Assembly: GCA_030533105.1 (NCBI GenBank)
Contig: JAUNJT010000004.1
Span: 1 to 38,253, forward strand
Reading direction: 5' to 3'
Length of the DNA stretch: 38,253 bases
From: Eggerthellaceae bacterium
GTDB taxonomy: Bacteria; Actinomycetota; Coriobacteriia; Coriobacteriales; Eggerthellaceae
Shown here one piece after another: positions 1 to 8,155 of the stretch. Numbering within the stretch: the stretch's first letter is position 1; each line of letters opens with the position of its first letter. The position numbers and the translations under genes were made by a program. The notes beneath the pieces were generated by a model, which made no database searches, was not told where the DNA came from, and saw only the letters and a list, made by a program, of their open reading frames with translations.

Positions 1-537
1 AAGATAGCCGTGTGCACCGTGGAGCTCGACACCGTCGATGCCGGCTTTCTGCGCGCGAACCGTTGCATCGACAAAGCACTGGATGACTTCGTGGATTTCA
101 TCGACTGTCATCGCGCGTGTAGGTGCATGGGTGAGAGCGGACTCCTGGCCGGACGGGGACAAGGTAAGCCCGTCAGCCTCAGAGTAATACTCGCCCTGGT
201 TGCCGGAATGATAAATCTCGATCATGACCACGCCGCCCTCTGCGTGAACCGCATCGGCGAGCTTCTTAAGTTCGGGAATCGCATCATCGGTGGTAACGAG
301 GAACTGGCGGGAGTTGCCGCCACCGCGCACGCCAATCGGGCCGCCGGGCACGACCGGCATGCATTCGGTGAGAACTAAGCCGATACCGCCCTTGGCGCGC
401 TCGGCATAAAATGCGCTTTCACGATCGGTGCATTTGCCGTTCTCATCGCAATATGAAAGGCCCATGGGCTCATTCACAATCCTGTTTTTTACCTCCAAGG
501 TACCGATCTTAATCGGCTTGAAAAGATTGTCGAACAT
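1..537 (-). CDS. Old Yellow Enzyme family NADH:flavin oxidoreductase, N-terminal part (cut by window edge)
   Basis: Reading the minus strand from ATG at 537 gives 179 codons open to the window edge, so the C-terminal part is missing. The protein begins MFDNLFKPIKIGTLEVKNRI, the usual opening of the 2,4-dienoyl-CoA reductase/BaiCD/FadH type of Old Yellow Enzyme. It also has a PMGLSYCDENG segment, YAERAKGGIGLVLTE, IEIYHSGNQG and GIDGVELHGAHGYL, which are strands of the FMN-binding TIM barrel. A ribosome site AAGGAGG (revcomp of 548-554) precedes the start. Larger family members carry a C-terminal 4Fe-4S, FAD and NAD region; whether this one does cannot be seen. The substrate is unknown; enoates, dienoyl-CoA or bile-acid/steroid-type enones are the family's range. 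The family call is firm, the substrate is not. Confidence 0.9.
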   Translation of the reverse strand, partial: MFDNLFKPIKIGTLEVKNRIVNEPMGLSYCDENGKCTDRESAFYAERAKGGIGLVLTECMPVVPGGPIGVRGGGNSRQFLVTTDDAIPELKKLADAVHAEGGVVMIEIYHSGNQGEYYSEADGLTLSPSGQESALTHAPTRAMTVDEIHEVIQCFVDATVRAQKAGIDGVELHGAHGYL

Positions 538-611
538 ATGCGGTTCTACCTCCTTATCCCAATTGACTAACACAATAAATGACCAAAAAAGCCTTCTAAA
601 CGCTTCATTTC

Positions 612-658
612 ATCATAGCATTTCCAGACACCGAATGGTATTTGTTTACAGCTGTAAA
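612..658 (-). promoter_or_regulatory. Extended -10 promoter with 14-bp palindromic operator candidate upstream of the flavin oxidoreductase
   Basis: On the minus strand TGCTATGAT (revcomp of 612-620) is an extended -10 (TGn plus TATGAT). A perfect 14-bp palindrome, TTTACAGCTGTAAA, lies at 645-658, centred about 46 bases upstream of the expected start site. No good -35 hexamer is present at 17 bases. An extended -10, a missing -35 and a dyad near -45 together fit an activator-dependent promoter. This is inference; the regulator is unknown. Confidence 0.45.
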
Positions 659-724
659 ATGACGTTTTCCCAAGCTGCCATATTGACGCGTGGGTTTCCG
701 AACAGGCTATCGGACGATTCTCTT

Positions 725-997
725 TTATCCGCCGGCAATCGAGGGAATGAGCGCGATTTCGTCGCACTCAGCGAGTTTCGTAGCCACACCATCGAGATGC
801 TCGATGTACCGACCGTTCACCATGATGGCGATGTAATCACTCGCATCCGTTTCATCCTCGTTCATGAGAACGATACGAAACTTCGGCCATCGTTCCGATA
901 ACTCTTTCAGAAGCGCCAGGACATCTTGCTGCACAGGTATTTCGCAGGACTTGCACCCAGCGATTTCGCGATATGTTGCAAAGAACTGAACGTGCAT
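725..997 (-). CDS. MoaD/ThiS-family ubiquitin-like sulfur carrier protein
   Basis: A 90-residue protein starting MHVQFFATYREIAG and ending SIAGG. The beta-grasp size, the opening HVQFFATYREIAG strand and the C-terminal Gly-Gly are typical of MoaD/ThiS sulfur carriers, in which the tail is adenylated and thiocarboxylated by a MoeB/ThiF-type E1-like enzyme. ATG at 997 is chosen because GGAGG (1004-1008) lies 6 bases upstream; a TTG at 1003 would abut that site. No moaE, moeB, thiF or molybdoenzyme gene is nearby. The gene lies between purL's terminator and the flavin oxidoreductase. It could serve molybdopterin, tungstopterin or another sulfur-transfer pathway; the sequence does not decide. Confidence 0.8.
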   Translation of the reverse strand: MHVQFFATYREIAGCKSCEIPVQQDVLALLKELSERWPKFRIVLMNEDETDASDYIAIMVNGRYIEHLDGVATKLAECDEIALIPSIAGG

Positions 998-1037
998 TGA
1001 CAACCTCCAAACAGGCGAGCCGAAGAGGACGGAATCC

Positions 1038-1079
1038 TAAAAGCATGGCATCCGAAGCAATGCGCTTGGATGCCATGCT
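1038..1079 (-). terminator. Rho-independent terminator of purL
   Basis: A perfect 12-bp stem AGCATGGCATCC / GGATGCCATGCT (1042-1053 and 1068-1079), with further AAGC/GCTT pairing inside, is followed on the minus strand by TTTTA. It starts just past the purL stop and separates purL from the MoaD-like gene. Confidence 0.85.
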
Positions 1080-1087
1080 ATCACAGC

Positions 1088-4000
1088 TTATGCAAAGTAC
1101 GCGACGCCGCCTTCGAAGATAGGTTGGAACGTATTACCCGCAACATTCTTATACAAGCCATCGGCCGCACGCTCTGAGTGGCCCATCTTGCCCAGGATGC
1201 GACCATCGAGGCTCGTGATGCCCTCGATCGCCCAGTCGGAGCCGTTGGGATTCACGTCCAGATCCATGGATGGCTGACCGAATTCATCGACGTACTGCGT
1301 TGCGATCTGCCCCGCATAGGACAATTGCCGCAGCAGGCCTTCCGGCGCAGTAAAGCGCCCTTCGCCATGGCTGATGGCAACCGTATGGATATCCCCCACA
1401 TTGCACAAACTCAGCCACGGAGACACCGAACTGGCGATGCGCGTACGCACGAGACGGCTTTGGTGACGACCGATGCTGTTGAAGGTCAGTGTCGGATAAT
1501 TGGGCTCCATGTCGACGATGTCGCCGAAGGGAACCAGGCCGAGTTTAACCAGTGCCTGGAAACCGTTGCAGATGCCCAGCATCAGACCTTCGCGCTCATG
1601 CAGCAGATCGCGCACCGCCTCGGTCACCCACGGCGAACGGAAGAAAGCTGTAATCAGCTTGGCGGAGCCGTCAGGTTCGTCGCCGCCGCTGAAACCACCA
1701 GGGATCATGATGATCTGGCTTTGCTTGATGGCATCGGCAAGCGCCTGCGTGCTTTCTGCAACCGCTTCGGGAGAGAGATTGTTGATGACGAGCGTCGTCG
1801 GCAATGCGCCTGCGCGACGGAACGCACGCGCGGTATCGTACTCGCAATTGGTTCCGGGGAACACGGGGATGATGACGCGCGGCTTCGCGAAATTCTCGCT
1901 GAAGACGAGCGGAGGCTGCGAATCGTATGTTTGCTGCTTGACCTCATCGCCCGCACCACGATACGGGAACACAGGCTCGAGCTTGCTCTCCCATGCTTCC
2001 TGCAGCGCGGCAAGATCGATGACTTCACCCGCGATGCTCCACTGATAGGCTTCGGTCACGCTGCCCAACTCGATGACCTGCATGTTCGCAGTACTCTTAG
2101 GCAGCGAAGCGTCCTCGGGTAGTTCCGCAATGAAGCTGCCATACGCTGGGCAGAACAGGCACTCGGAATCGAACGCCTCATCGAATGCGATACCGAGCCC
2201 GTTGCCGGCGCACATCTTGAACAGCGCTTCTGCCGCGCAACCGTATCCTATTGTCGCAATGGCGCGAACCGGTGCGGCTTCGCCAGCTTCTTCCGCCTTG
2301 CCGGCAGCAGCTGTGAGCGTCTCAACGGCATCGATCGCATCGAGCAAGCCGTCCTTGCACGGAATCAAACCATCATAGACAGGTTTCAGGGCCACGATGC
2401 GGCTTCCCGCCTGCTTGAATTCAGGCGACATCACGCGATGGATCGACCCGACTGCCGTAGCAAAGCTCACCAAAGTCGGTGGAACATCCAAATCCTCGAA
2501 GCTTCCACTCATGGAATCCTTGCCACCGATAGAACCCACGCCCAAATCGACTTGCGCCATCAGGGAGCCGAGTAACGCAGCCGTGGGCTTGCCCCAACGC
2601 GCCGGGTCGGCGCCGAGTTTCTCGAAATACTCTTGGAAGGTCAGATAAGCTTCATGATGGTCGAACCCTGCTGCCACAAGTTTGGCCACGCTTTCGACCA
2701 CGGCGAGATACGCGCCTTGATATTGGTTCGCAGATGAAAGATACGGGTTGAAGCCCCAGGCCATGCCGCTGCACGTGGTCGTCTCGCCATCGACGGGCAG
2801 CTTCGCGACCATCGCCATGGACGGTGTAAGCTGACGTTTGCCGCCGAAGGGCATGAGCACGGTAGCCGCACCGATAGTCGAGTCGAAGCGCTCCGAAAGG
2901 CCCTTGTTCGAGCACACGTTCAGGTCGCTGAGCACCGCTTCCATGCGTTCGGCCAGCGTATCACCTTCCCATACGCGCTCATACGTGCCTTGCTCGCCGA
3001 CTTTCACGGTCATATGCTTCGGCGCGCCGTTGCTACCGAGGAATGCACGGCTCACGTCAACGATCGTGTCACCTGCCCATTGCATCCGTACGCGCTCATC
3101 GTCGGTTACCACGGCAACCGGCGTCGCTTCGAGATTCTCCTCATGCGCCATGGCGATGAAGGCGTCAACGTCCTCGGCAGCCAAAGCGACCGCCATGCGC
3201 TCCTGGCTCTCGGAAATCGCAAGCTCGGTTCCGTCGAGACCCTCGTATTTCTTGGGAACGCGATCGAGCTCGATGGACAGACCGTTCGCAAGCTCGCCGA
3301 TGGCGACCGATACGCCGCCCGCACCGAAATCGTTGCAACGCTTTATCAACTTGCATGCGTCTTCGCGACGGAAAAGACGCTGCAGTTTGCGCTCGACAGG
3401 CGGATTGCCTTTCTGCACCTCTGCACCACATGTGGCAAGACTCGTCTTCTTATGGGCCTTCGAGGATCCTGTCGCACCGCCGATGCCATCGCGGCCAGTA
3501 CGTCCACCCAAGAGCACGACCACATCGCCAGGCGCAGGTTCTTCGCGACGCACATGGCTGGAAGGCGTTGCGCCTACGACAGCGCCGATCTCCATGCGCT
3601 TCGCCGCATAACCTGGATGGTACAGCTCGTTGACCTGACCTGTAGCTAGGCCGATCTGATTACCGTAGGAAGAATAGCCCGCTGCCGCCGTCATAACCAG
3701 CTTGCGCTGTGGAAGCTTACCGGAAATCGTCTGATCAACAGGTACGAGCGGATCGGCAGCACCGGTTACGCGCATCGCCTGATACACATAGCTGCGCCCC
3801 GAAAGAGGATCGCGGATCGCACCGCCGACGCAGGTCGCCGCACCGCCGAAGGGCTCGATCTCGGTCGGATGATTGTGCGTTTCGTTCTTGAACAGGTACA
3901 GCCAGTCCTGCTCTTCACCGTCGACATCGCATTTGACCTTCACGGTGCAAGCATTGATTTCGTCGGACTCGTCAAGGTTCTTTAAGATACCTTTCGCCTT

Positions 4001-4828
4001 CAGGTATTTCGCACCGATCGTACCCATGTCCATCAAGCACACGGGCTTCTCTTCGCGACCGAGTTCCTTACGCAGCTCGAGGTAACGCACAAATGCGGCG
4101 CATACTTGCTCATCCTCGATAGCGATATCCTCGAGTTCGGTGTTGAATGTGGTATGACGGCAATGATCGGACCAGTACGTGTCGATCATCTTGATCTCGG
4201 TGATGGTGGGGTCACGTTTCTCGCCAGCGAAATACTCCTGGCAGAATGTGATGTCAGCCAAATCCATGGCCAGCCCGCGCGCATCGATGAATGCGGCGAG
4301 CTCATCGCTCGTCATCTCGCGGAAGCCGTCGAGTATCTCGACCTTATCGGGCACAACGTACTCCATGGCAAGCGTCTCGGGAAGCTCTAGACTCGCCTCG
4401 CGTGCCTCGACTGGGTTGATGACGTACGCCTTGATGGCATCCACATCTTGCTCGCTGAGCTCGCCCGAAAGCACGTACACGGTCGCACTGCGCACTAATG
4501 GGCGCTCGCCGCACGAGATCAGCTGGATGCATTCGCTCGCCGAGTCGGCGCGCTGATCGAACTGCCCGGGCAGGTACTCAACCGCAAAGAGCGCCTCATC
4601 GGTGAGTTCGGGAAGCTCGCGCATGGCAACGTCGCTCTGCGGTTCGCTGAACACAGTGTTGATGCATTGCTCGAACAGTTCGCTCGAGATGCCCTCGACG
4701 TCGTAACGGTTGATAAGCCGAACACCCTGCAAACCCGCGATGCCGACGATGTCGTGCAATTCGCCTGAAAGACCCTGCGCTGCAACATCGAAGCCTGGCC
4801 TTTTCTCCACATAGATCCGCGAAACCAT
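1088..4828 (-). CDS. purL: Phosphoribosylformylglycinamidine synthase, single-chain type
   Basis: A 1246-residue enzyme for the fourth step of purine synthesis, converting FGAR, glutamine and ATP to FGAM. One chain holds an N-terminal PurS-like part, two AIR-synthase-type halves (KNETHNHPTEIEPFGGAAT; DFGAGGVSVAIGELANG; GSIGGKDSMSG) and a C-terminal class I glutamine amidotransferase. In the last part VIIPVFPGTNCEYDTARAF and GICNGFQ (catalytic Cys1087) are visible, with HGEGRF further on. The length fits the large bacterial form rather than the split PurL/PurQ/PurS. The frame stays open 20 codons further upstream, but ATG at 4828 starts MVSRIYVEKRPGF, the family's usual N-terminus, after AAAGGGAAGAG. 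No other purine gene is in the window. No riboswitch or clear promoter was recognised upstream. Confidence 0.97.
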   Translation of the reverse strand: MVSRIYVEKRPGFDVAAQGLSGELHDIVGIAGLQGVRLINRYDVEGISSELFEQCINTVFSEPQSDVAMRELPELTDEALFAVEYLPGQFDQRADSASECIQLISCGERPLVRSATVYVLSGELSEQDVDAIKAYVINPVEAREASLELPETLAMEYVVPDKVEILDGFREMTSDELAAFIDARGLAMDLADITFCQEYFAGEKRDPTITEIKMIDTYWSDHCRHTTFNTELEDIAIEDEQVCAAFVRYLELRKELGREEKPVCLMDMGTIGAKYLKAKGILKNLDESDEINACTVKVKCDVDGEEQDWLYLFKNETHNHPTEIEPFGGAATCVGGAIRDPLSGRSYVYQAMRVTGAADPLVPVDQTISGKLPQRKLVMTAAAGYSSYGNQIGLATGQVNELYHPGYAAKRMEIGAVVGATPSSHVRREEPAPGDVVVLLGGRTGRDGIGGATGSSKAHKKTSLATCGAEVQKGNPPVERKLQRLFRREDACKLIKRCNDFGAGGVSVAIGELANGLSIELDRVPKKYEGLDGTELAISESQERMAVALAAEDVDAFIAMAHEENLEATPVAVVTDDERVRMQWAGDTIVDVSRAFLGSNGAPKHMTVKVGEQGTYERVWEGDTLAERMEAVLSDLNVCSNKGLSERFDSTIGAATVLMPFGGKRQLTPSMAMVAKLPVDGETTTCSGMAWGFNPYLSSANQYQGAYLAVVESVAKLVAAGFDHHEAYLTFQEYFEKLGADPARWGKPTAALLGSLMAQVDLGVGSIGGKDSMSGSFEDLDVPPTLVSFATAVGSIHRVMSPEFKQAGSRIVALKPVYDGLIPCKDGLLDAIDAVETLTAAAGKAEEAGEAAPVRAIATIGYGCAAEALFKMCAGNGLGIAFDEAFDSECLFCPAYGSFIAELPEDASLPKSTANMQVIELGSVTEAYQWSIAGEVIDLAALQEAWESKLEPVFPYRGAGDEVKQQTYDSQPPLVFSENFAKPRVIIPVFPGTNCEYDTARAFRRAGALPTTLVINNLSPEAVAESTQALADAIKQSQIIMIPGGFSGGDEPDGSAKLITAFFRSPWVTEAVRDLLHEREGLMLGICNGFQALVKLGLVPFGDIVDMEPNYPTLTFNSIGRHQSRLVRTRIASSVSPWLSLCNVGDIHTVAISHGEGRFTAPEGLLRQLSYAGQIATQYVDEFGQPSMDLDVNPNGSDWAIEGITSLDGRILGKMGHSERAADGLYKNVAGNTFQPIFEGGVAYFA

Positions 4829-4949
4829 CGTGCACTCTTCCCTTTCGAATGTCGCTGTATGAAACGCCTTGGTCGGCGATGGACGCATCGAAAACCTGTC
4901 GCGCGATGCATCTCAGACCGCAAAAAATGTCTACTCACACCCTATCACG

Positions 4950-4974
4950 AAAAGGGGCGCACCGCAGTGCGCCC
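4950..4974 (-). terminator. Terminator of the two-helix membrane protein gene
   Basis: An 8-bp GC-rich stem GGGCGCAC / GTGCGCCC (4955-4962 and 4967-4974) with a CGCA loop is followed on the minus strand by CTTTTC. It lies 45 bases past the stop of the gene ending at 5019. The U-run is short, so confidence is moderate. Confidence 0.65.
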
Positions 4975-5018
4975 TCGGTATCTTTCATTGTTGTTTTGCT
5001 GACGGAGCGGAAGAAACC

Positions 5019-5645
5019 TTACTTCCAGAATTGCCAGCTCTTCTTAGCAGGCTCATCCTCCAAAGGAGCGACTTTCTCGCCACGGGCGATTGCCTCGCGC
5101 CTCTCGGCACGGCGGGCATTCTCCTCGGCCTTTTTCGTCTTCTCGTACTTACGCTCTGCCTTAGTCTTGACCGCGCCGGCACCGTGCTCGGCTTCCCAAC
5201 GCTTACGCTCCTTGCGCACAGGGCCGAAATCGACGATCAATGCCGCGATCAAGAAACCCCAGCCTGCGAACAGGATGGCATAGAAGAGAGCTTCGTTCGC
5301 CGTTTCGGTGAACCATGATTGTCCGATGGCGACGATTGCCATGCAGACTATCGCGATGCCGATGAGAACCCACCAGAGCTTTCGCAGCGACTTGTAACGT
5401 TCTGAGTTCGGCTTATCATAGCGATAGCTGTTCTGCGGATTCTCTGCCTTCTTCTTTTTCTCTTCGGCTTTCGCAGCCTTCTTCTCGGCACGCGTCTTCG
5501 GCTTGCGCTCGGATGCCAGTACGACCGATGAAGCAGCCTTGCTCTTCGGCTTCAGCGATGCTGCGCTTTTGCGGTAATACGAGCCCTTGTCCTTTTCAGA
5601 CGGATCTTCAATCGGCTCAAGATCGAGTTTTTCACGAATGCCCAT
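5019..5645 (-). CDS. Conserved-looking membrane protein of unknown function, two transmembrane helices
   Basis: A 208-residue protein I do not recognise. Residues 1-88 are polar and very rich in lysine, alanine and glutamate (RAEKKAAKAEEKKKKAE). Two hydrophobic helices follow at about 90-108 (LWWVLIGIAIVCMAIVAIG) and 119-140 (ALFYAILFAGWGFLIAALIV). The C-terminal 65 residues are again charged and probably helical, ending KKSWQFWK. Both charged tails would face the cytoplasm with a short external loop. The start has AAGGAG a few bases upstream. It is transcribed alone, with its own good promoter and terminator. No enzymatic motif is visible; a scaffolding or nucleic-acid-contacting role would be speculation. 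Confidence 0.75.
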   Translation of the reverse strand: MGIREKLDLEPIEDPSEKDKGSYYRKSAASLKPKSKAASSVVLASERKPKTRAEKKAAKAEEKKKKAENPQNSYRYDKPNSERYKSLRKLWWVLIGIAIVCMAIVAIGQSWFTETANEALFYAILFAGWGFLIAALIVDFGPVRKERKRWEAEHGAGAVKTKAERKYEKTKKAEENARRAERREAIARGEKVAPLEDEPAKKSWQFWK

Positions 5646-5705
5646 ATATGATTCTCCTTATGTGCAGCGCTTACGCGCTTTTGCATGTTATGAGTGCGTC
5701 CGAAA

Positions 5706-5734
5706 ATTGTAGCGCAAGCGCACGACAATGTCAG
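5706..5734 (-). promoter_or_regulatory. Sigma70-type promoter of the two-helix membrane protein gene
   Basis: On the minus strand, CTGACA (5729-5734) and TACAAT (5706-5711) are separated by exactly 17 bases. Each hexamer matches consensus at five of six positions. The expected start near 5699 leaves a leader of about 54 bases containing a small GCGC-based hairpin (AGCGC-GTAA-GCGCT). Confidence 0.7.
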
Positions 5735-5757
5735 CTGCGAATACGGGAATCGGAAAA

Positions 5758-7266
5758 CTATCGGTTGGCGCGTTTCCCCAGTCTCCGCTGTTGGCGTGCA
5801 GCCTCACGTTGCTGCGCCAACTCGCGCTCCTTGCTGTAAAGCGGCAGATGGATGATGAAGCGCGCACCCTCATCCTTTTTACCTTGCACTTCTACCCAAC
5901 CGCCGTGTCGATCGACGATCTCCTTAACCACCGAAAGGCCGATTCCCAAACCGCCGCTTTCACGATTGCGTCCTGCCTCGGCGCGCCAGAAGCGCGAGAA
6001 TACCATCTTGGCCTCTTCGGGTGTGAGCCCAATACCGGTATCCTGCACCATGATCGATGCCATGATCTCGCCTTTGTACACCTTGACGGTGATCATGCCG
6101 CCCTCGGGCGTATAACGAACCGCATTCGAGATCAGGTTCGCCGTCGCCTGCCTGATCATGTCGGCGTCGCCGCGCACGAGCACGTCGTTTTCCGCTTCGT
6201 AGACCATCTCGAGTCCCGAATCAACCACGAATGCCTCATGCGCACCGATAATGCTTGAGACCAATTCGCCTACGTTGACGATCTCGTTTTTCATAGGCGT
6301 TGAGCGATTCTCCAAACGCGAGAGCTTCAGCAGCGCATCGACAAGCCTGCTTAAACGCTCGACTTCCGAGTTGACCGTGGCAAGCCTTTCCTCGTCGGGC
6401 TCGAATACGCCATCGACCATCGCTTCGACGGTCGAGCGGATTGCCATGAGTGGCGTGCGCAACTCATGAGCGACATCGGTTGTAAGGCGCCGTTCGAGTT
6501 TGCGGTCCTTCTCAACCGATTCCGCCATGGCGTCGAAGGTCTCACCCAACTGAGAGATCTCGTCATCGCCTTGCAAACCTGTTCGAGCAGTCAAATCACC
6601 GCTACCGATAGCTTTCGCGGTTTCCGTCATACGTTTGATCGGCCGCACCAAGCTGCGTGCGAACAAAAAACCGATGCCCGAAGCAAGCACGATGGCTAAC
6701 ACCGACGCAATGGCCATGGCTTGATAGGAATTCTCTCGGAAAGCGAGGTCGGTCTGACGCAGCAGGCCATCCGACCCGTAAACCCAAACCCGCACGAGGC
6801 CGACTGATTCGCCGTTTACCATGATGTCTGCCGTTGCGACGTTATCAGGGTCTGAGGGCGCTAAAGAGCGGGCTGCGATTCCCTGCTCCGGATTGACGAC
6901 GTTCGTGGAATCATAGCGAGTGGTGCCCGTGCTGTCGACGACGATGATGCCGACGCCTGGATACGTCACGCCCACATACGCGGCAGCCGATACCGTTTCG
7001 GTCGTCCACCCGTCTTCCTCAACGAAACGCTCCGCGATGCGCTCAGCCGTCGAATCGGCGGTTATCTGCATGTTCTCACGCGTGTATGTCTGGAAATGCT
7101 GTTCCCATACAAACGCCAGGAAGCCTGCCGCCACAAGTGCGGTCATCAGTGCGATAAGAGCGAACGAACAGGTCATTCGCGTGGTATACGACAGGTTTCC
7201 CCACCACGACTTCACTTTGCCGTGCTGGCTCGACGCGGAATTGTCGGACTTCTTTCGTTTCATCAT
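5758..7266 (-). CDS. Membrane-bound sensor histidine kinase (HAMP, class I)
   Basis: A 502-residue kinase paired with the response regulator just upstream. The first transmembrane helix is at about 32-54 and the second at 183-204, with an extracytoplasmic sensing region of some 130 residues between them. A HAMP linker (LVRPIKRMTETAKAIGSGDL) follows. The HisKA helix carries DVAHELRTPL with phospho-acceptor His267. The ATPase domain shows ANLISNAVRYTPEGG (N box), QDTGIGL (G1) and GGLGIGLSVVKEI (G2). The architecture resembles the PhoR/ResE/BaeS group. Two adjacent ATGs mark the start and the ribosome site is weak, so translation may depend on readthrough from the regulator gene 57 bases upstream. 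The signal sensed cannot be read from sequence. Confidence 0.93.
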   Translation of the reverse strand: MMKRKKSDNSASSQHGKVKSWWGNLSYTTRMTCSFALIALMTALVAAGFLAFVWEQHFQTYTRENMQITADSTAERIAERFVEEDGWTTETVSAAAYVGVTYPGVGIIVVDSTGTTRYDSTNVVNPEQGIAARSLAPSDPDNVATADIMVNGESVGLVRVWVYGSDGLLRQTDLAFRENSYQAMAIASVLAIVLASGIGFLFARSLVRPIKRMTETAKAIGSGDLTARTGLQGDDEISQLGETFDAMAESVEKDRKLERRLTTDVAHELRTPLMAIRSTVEAMVDGVFEPDEERLATVNSEVERLSRLVDALLKLSRLENRSTPMKNEIVNVGELVSSIIGAHEAFVVDSGLEMVYEAENDVLVRGDADMIRQATANLISNAVRYTPEGGMITVKVYKGEIMASIMVQDTGIGLTPEEAKMVFSRFWRAEAGRNRESGGLGIGLSVVKEIVDRHGGWVEVQGKKDEGARFIIHLPLYSKERELAQQREAARQQRRLGKRANR

Positions 7267-7323
7267 GTGCGAAGGCTTACGCTAATCCGGTGGCGTTTTC
7301 AGATCACCCGCACGTAATGGATG

Positions 7324-8031
7324 CTAGGCGGTTTTCGAGGGATCCTCGAAACGATAGCCTACACCATGGACCGTATGCAACCAACGAGGATTACGCGGAT
7401 TGTCGCCAATTTTCGCGCGCAGGTTCTTCACGTGAGAGTCGATTGTACGCTCGTATCCTTCGAAATCGTATCCAAGAACCTTCTCGACCAACTCCATACG
7501 GGAATATACACGGCCGGGATAACGCGAAAGCGTAGTCAAAAGCTTGAATTCGCTTGCGGTCAAATCGACTTCCTTGCCGCTCACCATGACCTTGTGACCA
7601 GAAACATCGATGGTCAGCTCGCCAAACTCGAGAACCTCACGCTGAGGCTCCGAGTCGGCATGTACACGGCGGAGCAATGCGCGAACGCGCGCAACGAGCT
7701 CGCGCGGGCTGAAGGGCTTGATCAAATAGTCGTCTGCTCCAAGCTCAAGACCGATGATGCGGTCTTCCACCTCGCCCTTTGCGGTCAGCATGATTATCGG
7801 CACATCGGAGTTATCGCGGATAGCACGGCAGACGCGTTCACCCGGAACGCGTGGAAGCATCAAGTCGAGAATCACCAAATCGAAATGATGCTTGCCGAAC
7901 TCCTCGAGCGCCTCCTGGCCATCGCCAACACCGGTAACCCAGTAGTTCTCACGCTCAAGATAAGCCGCAACCGCATCGCGGATGGCCTTCTCGTCTTCAA
8001 CCAACAGAATCCTACGTGTTTCGTTGCTCAT
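7324..8031 (-). CDS. OmpR/PhoB-family response regulator
   Basis: A 235-residue DNA-binding regulator. The receiver domain (1-120) has the acidic pair in LLVEDEKA, phospho-acceptor Asp56 in LVILDLMLP, and the conserved threonine and lysine in IIMLTAKG. The C-terminal winged helix shows LTASEFKLLTTLSRYPGRV, the recognition region YERTIDSHVKNLRAKIG and the final wing HTVHGVGYRFE. ATG at 8031 is used because AAGGAGA sits 6 bases upstream; an upstream in-frame ATG at 8055 lacks this. It forms an operon with the sensor kinase. It is divergent from the Tat-protein redox cluster across 124 bases, so that cluster is a natural candidate target (inference). Confidence 0.94.
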   Translation of the reverse strand: MSNETRRILLVEDEKAIRDAVAAYLERENYWVTGVGDGQEALEEFGKHHFDLVILDLMLPRVPGERVCRAIRDNSDVPIIMLTAKGEVEDRIIGLELGADDYLIKPFSPRELVARVRALLRRVHADSEPQREVLEFGELTIDVSGHKVMVSGKEVDLTASEFKLLTTLSRYPGRVYSRMELVEKVLGYDFEGYERTIDSHVKNLRAKIGDNPRNPRWLHTVHGVGYRFEDPSKTA

Positions 8032-8095
8032 GTGCTTCTCCTTACCATTACCCATAAGCGCAAGGTATCTTGCTTTGGGACCATATTCTGCGTTT

Positions 8096-8104
8096 ATTGT
8101 ATCA
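8096..8104 (-). promoter_or_regulatory. Extended -10 promoter of the two-component operon
   Basis: The minus strand reads TGATACAAT (revcomp of 8096-8104), an extended -10 (TGn plus TACAAT). It lies about 65 bases upstream of the regulator's ATG. No convincing -35 is seen. The region also has to carry the divergent promoter of the gene at 8156. Confidence 0.5.
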
Positions 8105-8155
8105 AATCAAGTGCCCGCCCCATTTTTTGCACCCGAAATGACACAATATTCCCCT

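Noticed and set aside
998-1003. TTG start at 1003 for the MoaD-like protein
   Set aside because: It directly abuts the GGAGG ribosome site; ATG 997 has the proper 6-base spacing.
1178-2122. A 314-codon plus-strand open frame inside purL
   Set aside because: It is antisense to the conserved glutamine amidotransferase end of purL, has no family motif, and arises from codon bias.
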